Source: Treponema sp.
GTDB taxonomy: Bacteria > Spirochaetota > Spirochaetia > Treponematales > Treponemataceae
Direction of reading: 5' to 3'
DNA length: 64,000 nt
Assembly: GCA_022510845.1 (NCBI GenBank)
Contig: JAFLSR010000010.1
Coordinates: forward strand, 1-64,000
Part shown: positions 49,534-58,837 of the stretch, one piece after another
How the letters are laid out: each line of letters starts with the position of its first letter
Position numbering within the stretch: position 1 is the stretch's first letter
Program-made: the position numbers and the translations under genes
Notes under the pieces: generated by a model
The model's database searches: none
Seen by the model: only the letters and a program-made list of their open reading frames with translations
Told to the model about the DNA's origin: nothing

Positions 49534-51174
49534 ATGGAAAATGACTCGCCGTACAAAAACATCACGGATTCGCTGGAAATCCCCGTCCTCGTAGCAAAAA
49601 AAATCGGCGGCGGCGATTATGAAATAATTTATTCGAACCTTGCGTGCGAAAAAATCTTTACAGGAATCAAAACCACAAAAAAGCTTTCTTCGATAAAAAC
49701 TGGCGCAGTGAATTGGCTCGGCCTTGTCAAAAGGGTTGAGGCGCAGGAAAAAATTCCTAGCGAAGATTTGATTTTCGTGACGGGAAAAACATCCTACGAC
49801 ATAAAAATAAAATTCACGCAAAACGGAATGCTCACAATATGCTTGAACGACATCGGGACAAAAACTTTTTTCAATGAACAATTGCACTCCGCCTTATACA
49901 CTGACACGCTCACTACACTTCCGAACCGGCTGAATTTCAACAACGAATTCGAAAAATGCGCCGAAGAAAGCGAAAAAAACGGAAGCCGTTTCGCGCTGAT
50001 TTTATTTGACCTCGACAACTTGAACCTCATCAACAACGCCCGCGGACACAGCGAAGGCGACAACACGCTTGTAAAAAGCGCGCGCATTTTCAGAAGCTTC
50101 GCAAAAAATCAAATTCATGCATTCAGATTCGGAGACGATGAATTCGCGATTTTGGCGCACAATCTTTCCAATGCGGACAGCGCGATTACTATTGCCGATG
50201 CAGTGGAAGAGGCTTTCATCACGGCGGAAATAGGAATATCGGGCGGAATCGCTGTCTTTCCTGACGACAGTTCTTCGCGCGACGACCTGCTGAATTTCGC
50301 AGACCTTGCCCTCCGCAACGCAAAGGCCCAAGGCAAGAGGCACACACTCCGCTTTACTTCCGAAATGCAAAAGGCGGTACTGCGAAAAATCAACTACAGT
50401 TCAAAAATGTCGCTTGCGTTCGAGCGAATGGAATTCCAACTTTTTTTCCAGCCGCAGTTCGACATTTCCACCAACACATTGCGCGGCTTCGAAGCGCTTT
50501 TGCGCTGGAACGATTCCTCGTTGGGAAGAGTTTCGCCGGAGGATTTCATTCCAATCGCGGAAGAAAACGGATTCATCATAACGCTAGGCACTTGGGTTTT
50601 GGACACGGCGTTCAAGTTCCAAAAAAAATGGCAGGAGAATTTCGGCTTCAAAGGAATTATGTCGGTGAACATTTCACCGGTTCAACTGCGCGAAAACAAT
50701 TTCATCGACACGCTTTTGGACATCACGAAAAAGCATGACATTCGCCCCGAATCCATCGAACTTGAAATCACGGAAAGCGTCTTCATCGATGAAATAGAAA
50801 AGGCGGCGGAAAAATTGCGCGCAATAAAAGAAATGGGCTTCGGAATTTCGCTCGATGATTTTGGCACAGGATATTCTTCGCTCAGATATTTGCAGGCGCT
50901 TCCGTTCACCACGCTCAAAATTGACAAGTCGTTCATACAGTCAATCACCGAGGACAACAATTTTTCCGCGGAAATCACGAACTCGATAATTTCGATGGTT
51001 ACAAAAATGGGATTGGACACGATAGCCGAAGGCGTGGAAAAAGTAGACCAGTTGAAAATCCTCAAAACGTTCAACTGCAAAAACGCGCAAGGATTTTTGA
51101 ATGGAAAGCCGATGGACGCAAACCACATCGAACTTTATCTTTCAGGTGATGAAAACGCACTAGATAAAATCTAG
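49534..51174 (+). CDS. GGDEF-EAL protein with N-terminal sensor region; GGDEF degenerate, EAL intact
   Basis: FRFGDDEFAIL; FEALLRWNDSS, LEITESVFI, LDDFGTGYSSLRYL, LKIDKSFI, IAEGVE. Confidence 0.92.
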   Translation: MENDSPYKNITDSLEIPVLVAKKIGGGDYEIIYSNLACEKIFTGIKTTKKLSSIKTGAVNWLGLVKRVEAQEKIPSEDLIFVTGKTSYDIKIKFTQNGMLTICLNDIGTKTFFNEQLHSALYTDTLTTLPNRLNFNNEFEKCAEESEKNGSRFALILFDLDNLNLINNARGHSEGDNTLVKSARIFRSFAKNQIHAFRFGDDEFAILAHNLSNADSAITIADAVEEAFITAEIGISGGIAVFPDDSSSRDDLLNFADLALRNAKAQGKRHTLRFTSEMQKAVLRKINYSSKMSLAFERMEFQLFFQPQFDISTNTLRGFEALLRWNDSSLGRVSPEDFIPIAEENGFIITLGTWVLDTAFKFQKKWQENFGFKGIMSVNISPVQLRENNFIDTLLDITKKHDIRPESIELEITESVFIDEIEKAAEKLRAIKEMGFGISLDDFGTGYSSLRYLQALPFTTLKIDKSFIQSITEDNNFSAEITNSIISMVTKMGLDTIAEGVEKVDQLKILKTFNCKNAQGFLNGKPMDANHIELYLSGDENALDKI

Positions 51175-51223
51175 CCGATTCAAAAATCACCCCTCCCAAA
51201 AAAAGCGCAGAGCGTTGTGTGAT

Positions 51224-51232
51224 GGGGGGGGG
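51224..51232. repeat. G9 homopolymer between convergent genes
   Basis: GCGCAG...GATGGGGGGGGGCTGCGC. Confidence 0.95.
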
Positions 51233-51251
51233 CTGCGCGAAAGCACATTTT

Positions 51252-52511
51252 TCAAAACGAAATTATTTCTTCATAAATTTGGATTGCGAACTGGTCTGTC
51301 ATTCCGGAAATGTATTCAATCAAACATTTTTGGTACGACTCATCTGAATTGACATCGAACACTTGCGGCGTTTCGTAGCGCAGCGTGCTTTTTTTGTCGT
51401 GCGCGTAGTTCGTGTATTTTATGAGCCAGCTTTCAAAATTGGAATTCAACTTCGGAAAATATTTGAGCGCGTAGGAAACTCGTCCGCGCTGCACATAAAT
51501 TTGCGCGCGCTGCAAAGTTTCATAAATCGTGACGATGACGTTCCGCGCGTATTTTTGGAATTCCACCAGCCGCCAATGCGTGTAGATTTTCGCAAAATTG
51601 AATTTGTTCAGTTCGATGATGAATTTAAAATATTCGTCGCTGAAACAGATTCCCTTTTGTGGCGAACTTTGCTCGCACAAATCCACAATCATATCGTTCA
51701 TCAAAACCGTGGTGTTCACCGCCTTTCCGCTTCGCAGCGATTTTTTTCCCTTCCCTTCAAAACCGAGCGTCGAGCCAACGATGTCGCGCAACATTCTGTA
51801 CGAGCCCATGTCCAAAATGTGATACGTGCGCGCGTCCTCCAAGTCGCGTCCCAAAAACGAAATCTTGTCGGAAATTTTTACGATGCAACCTTCCCATGTA
51901 AAAGGCTGAATGATTCCCGGCCGCTTTATCGAATACAAATCAAGCGCGTCATCGCGCGGGCGGATTCCCTGCTGATGGATTTCGCCGCAATGACAAATCA
52001 AGCCGTCGCGCACCGCATAAGTCAAATCGAGCGTCTTCGCATTGCCTTCGGGATCGCGCAGAGTTTCGATGTAGTCCGCAAAAAAAAGGCTGTTGCGCTC
52101 GTGCCAGAATTTTTTGGGCGCGTTTTCGCCTTCCTTCTGCTTCAACAAAGAATTCAAACATTCCTCGCCAAAATGTCCGAACGGCGCGTGTCCGATGTCG
52201 TGCCCAATCGCAATCGCGCGCGCCAATTCCTCGTTCAATCCGAGATACTTTGAAATCGTAGTCGCCACGGAAGCCACATGGTTCACGTGCTCCATCCGCG
52301 TGCAAATGTGGTCGTTGTGCGGCGCAAAAAAAACCTGCGTCTTGTGCTTGAGGCGGCTGTAAGCCTGACAATGCAAAATGCGCGTGTAGTCGCGCTCGAA
52401 TTCGCCGCGTATTTCATTGCCACGGCTGTAAAGAGAATTTTCCCGCTTTATGCTTTGCTGCCATTTCGGAGAATCTTCACGGCACGCCTGTTCTCTAAAA
52501 GAATCCTTCAT
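51252..52511 (-). CDS. dgt: dGTPase-like HD phosphohydrolase
   Basis: YSRLKHKTQVF...RMEHVNHVASVATTI...AIAIGHDIGHAPFGHFGEECL. Confidence 0.92.
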   Translation of the reverse strand: MKDSFREQACREDSPKWQQSIKRENSLYSRGNEIRGEFERDYTRILHCQAYSRLKHKTQVFFAPHNDHICTRMEHVNHVASVATTISKYLGLNEELARAIAIGHDIGHAPFGHFGEECLNSLLKQKEGENAPKKFWHERNSLFFADYIETLRDPEGNAKTLDLTYAVRDGLICHCGEIHQQGIRPRDDALDLYSIKRPGIIQPFTWEGCIVKISDKISFLGRDLEDARTYHILDMGSYRMLRDIVGSTLGFEGKGKKSLRSGKAVNTTVLMNDMIVDLCEQSSPQKGICFSDEYFKFIIELNKFNFAKIYTHWRLVEFQKYARNVIVTIYETLQRAQIYVQRGRVSYALKYFPKLNSNFESWLIKYTNYAHDKKSTLRYETPQVFDVNSDESYQKCLIEYISGMTDQFAIQIYEEIISF

Positions 52512-52550
52512 TCAAGTTTGATTTTAGCAAAAAAAAGCGGAAATGTAAAT

Positions 52551-52591
52551 AAAAAAAAGCGGCAACTGTAAAGGAGGAAATCAGTTGCCGC
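52551..52591 (-). terminator. Rho-independent terminator of the ABC-F gene, loop contains CCTCCTTT
   Basis: Minus strand: GCGGCAACTG-ATTTCCTCCTTTA-CAGTTGCCGC-TTTTTTTT. Confidence 0.9.
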
Positions 52592-52656
52592 CCTGGAGGC
52601 TTTGCATTTGCAAGTTTGGTTGTGTCTATAAAATAAGCAACGCTCGCGGAAAATGG

Positions 52657-54189
52657 TTACAAAGAAATCGAAAAAAAATCTTCAGAAAGAACATTTTCCA
52701 AAAACACTTTGTCGTGGCTCACGATGACGAGCGCGGCGGAAAGATTTTCCAAAGCGTTTTCAAGCGCGAGCACCGATTCCAAGTCAAGGTGATTCGTAGG
52801 CTCGTCGAGGATGTACAAATAAGGCGGATTTTGACAAAGCGACATCGCAAGCGCGATTTTTCGGATTTCGCCGGGACTCGCCTCAAAAATATTTTCGCGC
52901 TCCGCAAGCGAATCGGGATTCGAATTCAAACGGTATAGCGTGGAGAGCACCGCGCCTTTTTCGGCATCCGAAAGCGAATCGAATTTTTCGCATAGCGTTT
53001 TGCGGAAATCGTCATCGGTAACTTGCGGCAAATAAAACACATTTTTCGCGCGTCCGCTTTTTTGCGCCTCATGCAAAATCGCCTTCACCAAAAGAGTTTT
53101 TCCGCTGCCGTTTTTTCCGATGACGGCAATTCTAGCCCCGCGCTTTATGTCAAACGGCTCGACGCGTTTTCCATTTTCGAGAATTTTCTGCGGAAAATGC
53201 AAAATGTTTTCGGGAACGCCGCTCGCGCCAAAACGGTTTGCGCTGTCAAAATCCGCATCGCTTTTCAAAAAAGCAAAGCCTGATTTTTTTGAAAGCGGAC
53301 GCTGCGTTTTATCGCGCCGCTCGTTTGCACGAGCAAGCAGACTTTCAAAACGCGCCTGCGTATCGCCCGCCGTCCTGTCCTTGCCGCTTACGCGCGCCGC
53401 GTCGATTTTGCTCTTTGCATCGTGGTCATTCTTTTTGAGCGCGGATTTTTTCACGCGCCCCGCCGAACGCGCGGATTCCTGCCGCCATCTTTCTACGGCG
53501 TTCTTTATTTTCTGCGAATTTTGATTCGCGTCCTGCCACTCATTTTGGAGCGAAGAAAATTCCGCGCCGCGCAATTCCAACGCACCGCTCAAATTTGCAT
53601 TGTAGATTTTCGCGCAAACCTTGTCCTCGCCGCCATCGAAGGTCTCGCTTTCGCGAAAAAGGAAAATCGTCTGCTCGCAAAGAGCGTCCGCAAATTCGCG
53701 GTCATGGCACACAAGGAGAATCTGCGCGCGAGAATTCTTCAAGGCGAAAATTATTTTCTGCTTGTTCTCGCCGTCAAGGTGATTCGAAGGCTCGTCCAAA
53801 AAAAGCGCGGCAGGATTTTCAGCCAACGCCGCCGCAATTTGAATGCACTTTTTTTCGCCTCCAGAAAGATTTTCCCAGCGAGAAATTTTTTCTTCAGTCA
53901 CGCCAAGCATCGAATAGAATTTCCGCGCCTCGTTGTCCGCGCTCCAAAACGAAGAAAAAACGCTTTGCGGAATCTCTCCGCATTCCTGTTCCACGTAAAT
54001 CGTTTCGCCTGAGGCTTTGATTTTTCCAGAAGAAAGTTCGAGAATGCCCGCCGCCAATTTCAAAAGGGTCGATTTTCCGACACCGTTGTTGCCCGCGATG
54101 CAAGCGCATTTTGCATTTGTGGACAACGAAAAATCATTGAACAGGATTTGCGCCCCGAATGAAAATGAAATCGAATTTATTTGAATCAT
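52657..54189 (-). CDS. ABC-F family ATPase
   Basis: Two ABC domains: GNNGVGKSTLLKLAAG / LSGGEKKCIQIAAAL / FLDEPSNHLD and GKNGSGKTLLVKAI / SPGEIRKIALAMSL / ILDEPTNHLD. Confidence 0.9.
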   Translation of the reverse strand: MIQINSISFSFGAQILFNDFSLSTNAKCACIAGNNGVGKSTLLKLAAGILELSSGKIKASGETIYVEQECGEIPQSVFSSFWSADNEARKFYSMLGVTEEKISRWENLSGGEKKCIQIAAALAENPAALFLDEPSNHLDGENKQKIIFALKNSRAQILLVCHDREFADALCEQTIFLFRESETFDGGEDKVCAKIYNANLSGALELRGAEFSSLQNEWQDANQNSQKIKNAVERWRQESARSAGRVKKSALKKNDHDAKSKIDAARVSGKDRTAGDTQARFESLLARANERRDKTQRPLSKKSGFAFLKSDADFDSANRFGASGVPENILHFPQKILENGKRVEPFDIKRGARIAVIGKNGSGKTLLVKAILHEAQKSGRAKNVFYLPQVTDDDFRKTLCEKFDSLSDAEKGAVLSTLYRLNSNPDSLAERENIFEASPGEIRKIALAMSLCQNPPYLYILDEPTNHLDLESVLALENALENLSAALVIVSHDKVFLENVLSEDFFSISL

Positions 54190-54320
54190 TTTGATGCAAT
54201 TCTAACAGAAGTCGAAAAGTCAAGGCGCACGAATCAAAAAAAGAAATTGGAAATTCCGCGCAACGATACCGAAGGTTTGCGCCCGCGATTCTGCACGGAT
54301 TTTAAGCATTCCAAAAAAAA

Positions 54321-54427
54321 CGCCATCGCAGAAATCCGCAGATTTCGAGAATGACGGATGCATCCGCGTTGAGCAACTTGTTGCAACGCAGGTAGTAAAA
54401 TAGGCGAGTTTCACAAAGCGAAACTCG
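54321..54427 (+). repeat. Multi-hairpin element, variant subfamily, downstream of rpmB
   Basis: B GCGTTGAGCAACTTGTTGCAACGC 54366-54389; C CGAGTTTCACAAAGCGAAACTCG 54405-54427. Confidence 0.75.
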
Positions 54428-54446
54428 AAAATAAAAACTCGAATTC

Positions 54447-54480
54447 AAAATAAGCCGCACAATTTTAGCGGCTTATTTTA
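54447..54480 (-). terminator. Terminator after rpmB
   Basis: AAAATAAGCCGC-acaatttta-GCGGCTTATTTTA. Confidence 0.85.
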
Positions 54481-54488
54481 AACATTGG

Positions 54489-54704
54489 TTAGTTTTTGGC
54501 TTCTTTTGGAACGTGAACTTTTTTTACCACAAAACCGCTTCGCAAACATTGCGTGCAAACATTGATTCTGCGCGCGCCGCCGTCACCGAAATCCGCCTTG
54601 ACTTTGTGAAGATTCGGAAGCCAAACATGTTTTGTATGATGGTAGGTTTTGCTCACCCTGTTTCCGTGCTGAGAGCCTTTGCCGCAAATGTCGCATCTTC
54701 GCAT
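54489..54704 (-). CDS. rpmB: Ribosomal protein bL28
   Basis: MRRCDICGKGSQHGNRVSKTYHHTKHVWLPNLHKV. Confidence 0.95.
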   Translation of the reverse strand: MRRCDICGKGSQHGNRVSKTYHHTKHVWLPNLHKVKADFGDGGARRINVCTQCLRSGFVVKKVHVPKEAKN

Positions 54705-54858
54705 AATATTTTACCTGCCTTTAATTCAATATAAGTTTAAATATTTTATAGAAAAGCAAAAATAATGTCAATAGGTTTTCGGCGTTTTTAGAAAAGGCGC
54801 ATTTTGCCGCAGCGTCCGCGCGATTAAAAAAATCCAAAAACGCGCCTTCAAACTGAGG

Positions 54859-56856
54859 TCATTTTCCGTACTGCCCTTCTATTTCGATGATTTGATCGCG
54901 GATGAGTGCCGCCTGTTCGTATTCCAAATTTTCCGCGTACTCGTTCATCTGCTTTTTCAGAGCCTCGATGAGACGACGACGCTCTTTCGGCACAAAAAGA
55001 TTCGCGCTCTTTTTCAAAACGTCAAGTTGGATTTCCGCCTCTTCCTTGGCTTCCTGCGCCTTGTGTTCGAGGATGTCTTCCACCGCCTTTTTTATCGTGG
55101 TGGGCGTAATGCCGTGTTCCTTGTTGTAGGCTTCCTGAATGGCGCGGCGGCGTTTTGTCTCGGAGATTGCTTCCTTCATTGCGTCGCTCATTCTGTCGGC
55201 GTACATCACAACCATTCCATTTGCGTTGCGGGCGGCGCGTCCGATGATTTGGATGAGAGAGGTGGTGCTGCGCAAAAATCCGATTTTATCCGCGTCCAAA
55301 AGCGCGATGAACGAAACTTCGGGCAAATCGATTCCCTCTCGCAAAAGGTTGATTCCAATCAAAATGTCGATTTCGCCGGAACGAAGGCTTTTCAAAATTT
55401 CCACTCGCTCGAACGTGTCGATTTCGGAATGAATGTATTTGACGCGCAGATTCAGCCCCGAAAGATAGTCGGTCAAGTCTTCCGCCATTTTTTTTGTGAG
55501 CGTGAGAATCAGGCTTCTTTCTTGCCGCTCGATTCGCGCGAGCACTTCCTTGTAGATGTTTTCCATCTGACCTTCGCTCGGCCTCACTTCGATAATCGGA
55601 TCAAGCAATCCCGTGGGGCGGATGATTTGTTCCACCACTTGGCTGCTCTGTTTGATTTCTTCGGCGCGAGGAGTTGCGGTGACATAAATCACCTGATTGA
55701 GTTTTTTTTCGAACTCCGCGAATTTGAGCGGCCGGTTGTCGAGCGCGCTCGGAAGACGGAAGCCGAAGTCAACGAGGTTTTGTTTTCGCGAACGGTCTCC
55801 TTCGTACATCGCGCCGATTTGCGGAACGGTGACATGCGCCTCGTCTATGATGCAAAGAAAATCGTCAGGAAAATAATGAAGCAATGTGGCAGGCGGCTCG
55901 CCAGGAGCGCGCGCGGCGATGGGCGCGGAATAATTTTCGATTCCGGAACAATATCCCATTTCCTTGAGCATCTCGATGTCGTAAGTTACGCGGGTTTTCA
56001 GCCGCTCGGCTTCGAGGATTTTCTTTTGCGCGGTCAAAACTTCCACGCGCTCTTCCATTTCTTTTTGGATTCGTTCCGTTGCCTGCAAAAGCAAATCACC
56101 CGAAACGACAAAATGCTTTGCAGGATAAATCACGGTTTCTTCGAGTTCTTCCACTCGCTCCGAAGTAATCACATTGTAACGTTGAATCCGCGCAACCTCA
56201 TCCCATTCAAGTTCGATCCTATAGGCTTCGTCCGTTTCCATGTAGGCGGGAAAGATTTCCATCACGTCGCCTTTTATGCGGAAATTGCCCCTGTCCAAAA
56301 TCGCGTCGTTGCGCTTGTATTGAAGTTCAGTAAGTTGCCGCGCCAAATCGGAAAAATTCAGCGTCGAACCTTTTTCAACACGAATCCGCATTTCCTTGTA
56401 GAGGTCGGGCATTCCCAAACCGTAGATGCAAGAAACCGTGGCAACTACAATCACGTCGCGCCGTTCCATGAGGCTGTATGTGGCAGCCAAACGCAAACGG
56501 TCGATTTCCTTGTTCACGTCGGCATCTTTTTCGATGTAGAGGTCGCGGGCAGGAACATAGGCTTCGGGCTGATAGTAGTCGTAATACGAAACAAAATATT
56601 CCACGGCGTTTTCAGGAAAAAAAGTTTTGAATTCGCGGAAAAGTTGCGCACTCAAAGTTTTGTTGTGGCTGATTATCAGCGTGGGGCGTTGCACGGCTTC
56701 GATTATCTTTGCCATTGTGAAAGTCTTGCCGCTTCCTGTAACGCCTTTAAGCGTCTGGTAGCGGTCGCCGCGGAGAAATCCCTCGCTCAATTTTTTCACC
56801 GCATCGCCCTGGTCTCCTGCGACATCATAAGGCGAATGCACGACAAATTTTTTCAT
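54859..56856 (-). CDS. uvrB: Excinuclease ABC subunit B
   Basis: LKGVTGSGKTFTMAKIIEAVQRPTLIISHNKTLSAQLFREFKTFFPENAVEYFVSYYDYYQPEAYVP. Confidence 0.98.
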   Translation of the reverse strand: MKKFVVHSPYDVAGDQGDAVKKLSEGFLRGDRYQTLKGVTGSGKTFTMAKIIEAVQRPTLIISHNKTLSAQLFREFKTFFPENAVEYFVSYYDYYQPEAYVPARDLYIEKDADVNKEIDRLRLAATYSLMERRDVIVVATVSCIYGLGMPDLYKEMRIRVEKGSTLNFSDLARQLTELQYKRNDAILDRGNFRIKGDVMEIFPAYMETDEAYRIELEWDEVARIQRYNVITSERVEELEETVIYPAKHFVVSGDLLLQATERIQKEMEERVEVLTAQKKILEAERLKTRVTYDIEMLKEMGYCSGIENYSAPIAARAPGEPPATLLHYFPDDFLCIIDEAHVTVPQIGAMYEGDRSRKQNLVDFGFRLPSALDNRPLKFAEFEKKLNQVIYVTATPRAEEIKQSSQVVEQIIRPTGLLDPIIEVRPSEGQMENIYKEVLARIERQERSLILTLTKKMAEDLTDYLSGLNLRVKYIHSEIDTFERVEILKSLRSGEIDILIGINLLREGIDLPEVSFIALLDADKIGFLRSTTSLIQIIGRAARNANGMVVMYADRMSDAMKEAISETKRRRAIQEAYNKEHGITPTTIKKAVEDILEHKAQEAKEEAEIQLDVLKKSANLFVPKERRRLIEALKKQMNEYAENLEYEQAALIRDQIIEIEGQYGK

Positions 56857-58151
56857 AGGTTTTCCGTTCCGGCAAGCGTCACTTTGCAGTCGTAGTTTTT
56901 GCCGTCACGATAAATCGTTATTACAACAGAATCGCCGGGACGCTTGTTTTCCAACATCGAATAGTAGTCGGAATAAGTTTTCACTTGCACGCCGTCTATG
57001 CCGATTATGATGTCCCCCCCCAAATTGAAGACGCGCGAAGAGCGGGAGTTGCCGTAGCGCACGGGCATCGTTCCGCCTCTTATTCCCGCCTTGTCAGCAT
57101 TGCCGTTTTGGTCCACTTGCGAAACAAGGATTCCGTAACTAATGCCGAGCCGCGCGTAGTCAGCGATGGGCTTCGTGATTTGCACCAAACTCGCTTGGAG
57201 CGTTCCACGCCGAACCTTGCCGTATTGAAGCAAGTCAGCCACGACGCGCCGCGCAGTGGAAGCCGGCACAGCAAAACCGATTCCGGAACTGCTTCCGCTC
57301 GAAGTGTAAATCATCGTGTTCACGCCAATCATGTTTCCTTTTGCGTCAAGGAGGGGGCCGCCAGAATTGCCCGGATTTATCGAAGCGTCAGTCTGAATCA
57401 TGTCGCGGATTATGATGTTGTTGGAATTCTTTATCGGACGGCCAAGCGCGGAAACTATTCCGGTGGTCAAAGTGCGCTCGAAGCCGAACGGATTTCCAAT
57501 GGCAATCACTTTTTGCCCCACTTTGAGTTTTTCGCTGTCGCCGAATTGAATCGTCTTCAAGACGACGCCTTCAGGCGGCTCGAATTTCAAAACAGCGATG
57601 TCGCTTTCCAAATCCGAGCCGACTACCCTTCCCTCATATTGAGTACCGTCAAAAAGCGATATATAGATTTTTGAAGCATTTTCGATTACATGAACATTCG
57701 TGATGACATAGCCGCGCGAATCGATTATCGAACCAGAGCCTGAGCCGCCTTCTTCCGCAATCGGTTCAAGAAACCAAGTAACGCCCATCACTTGCGTCGT
57801 GATGTTCACCACCGCCTCGTTGAAATTTTCGTAGACAGAAATATTTTCTTGCTCGTCCATCGTGTATTGCGAATTGTTCGCGGCAACTTGAACTTCCCTC
57901 GCGTTTTTTATCACGGGGAGGGGCGGCTTGCTTTGCGTAATCTGTTCGCCTGCATTTTCTTCTTGCGAAATGTTTTCTCCAGACACACTTTCATTTTCCT
58001 GCGCCTGCGATGCAGTGTCCGAATGATTTTTTCCAAATATTTTTTGCGCGCCCAGCGTGAGCAAAATGCTCGCCGCCGCCGTCGCAGCGATAGTAAGCAC
58101 GATGTGTCGATGAGAATAAAGTTTCATATCTTCATTATAATTGCTTTGCAA
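56853..58151 (-). CDS. HtrA/Do-like trypsin-like protease with PDZ domain
   Basis: GSGSIIDSRGYVITNVHVIENA; TDASINPGNSGGPLLDAKGNMIGVNT; PDZ near the C-terminus. Confidence 0.95.
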   Translation of the reverse strand: MQSNYNEDMKLYSHRHIVLTIAATAAASILLTLGAQKIFGKNHSDTASQAQENESVSGENISQEENAGEQITQSKPPLPVIKNAREVQVAANNSQYTMDEQENISVYENFNEAVVNITTQVMGVTWFLEPIAEEGGSGSGSIIDSRGYVITNVHVIENASKIYISLFDGTQYEGRVVGSDLESDIAVLKFEPPEGVVLKTIQFGDSEKLKVGQKVIAIGNPFGFERTLTTGIVSALGRPIKNSNNIIIRDMIQTDASINPGNSGGPLLDAKGNMIGVNTMIYTSSGSSSGIGFAVPASTARRVVADLLQYGKVRRGTLQASLVQITKPIADYARLGISYGILVSQVDQNGNADKAGIRGGTMPVRYGNSRSSRVFNLGGDIIIGIDGVQVKTYSDYYSMLENKRPGDSVVITIYRDGKNYDCKVTLAGTENL

Positions 58152-58198
58152 AAAAAAGAATACTTGAAATTTGTATGCGTATTTTTGCGGATGGATTT

Positions 58199-58648
58199 TC
58201 AGCGCATTACGATTTTGAATTCCATGAAAACCAATTTTATGTCTTCGCGGAATTCATAGCCGATGATTTCAGATTCTTCTTCCAAAATCTCGCGCGTGCG
58301 CTCGCGCCATTCTTGCAAATTTTCATCCTCGCCCTCAAGCGCGGCAAGACTCCATGGAACTTCGTTGAAAGGAAGAATCTCCACGCGCTGAATTTGAATC
58401 GCGCAGACGGCTTCTTCCTCGGCATTTTTTACGATGTAGAACTCGCCGCTCACAGGAAGAATTTCATTGTCGATGGCATAGACTGCGTAGGTAGAAAAGG
58501 CGGCGCGTTTTTTTTCCGCAAGCAAAGCGGCGATTTTTTCCGTGCCAGCAAAGCCCCGCGCCTCAAAACCAAGTTCGCCCGCAAAACTTTCGTCGTCCTG
58601 CAATTTCAAAGCCGCCTTTGTTTTTTGCCAAAATTCACTCGAAGTCAT
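58199..58648 (-). CDS. ASCH-domain-like protein
   Basis: PVSGEFYIVKNAEEEAVCAIQIQRVEILPFNEVPWSLAALEGEDENLQEWRERTREIL. Confidence 0.6.
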   Translation of the reverse strand: MTSSEFWQKTKAALKLQDDESFAGELGFEARGFAGTEKIAALLAEKKRAAFSTYAVYAIDNEILPVSGEFYIVKNAEEEAVCAIQIQRVEILPFNEVPWSLAALEGEDENLQEWRERTREILEEESEIIGYEFREDIKLVFMEFKIVMR

Positions 58649-58731
58649 TTTCGCCTCATTTACAATTTTTTACACATGAAAGCACAAGAGTTTTTGGAGT
58701 TCCAACTATACGCAACCCCTGCGGCTTGCAA

Positions 58732-58837
58732 CGAATTTTGCAAAACAAAACTCGCGCATCGACAGCCGTTTCTCATTCAATTGCGAAACGGCGTTTTCGA
58801 CAATTGAAAAACTTGCAACTTTTTTAATTGCCGAAAA
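58732..58837 (-). repeat. Multi-hairpin element (C-B-A) overlapping the 58824..59654 stop codon
   Basis: C 58732-58754, B 58765-58792, A 58794-58837. Confidence 0.88.

Noticed and set aside
54892-56895. 667-aa ORF antisense to uvrB
   Set aside because: Fully covered by an unambiguous UvrB on the other strand; a reading-frame artefact of codon bias
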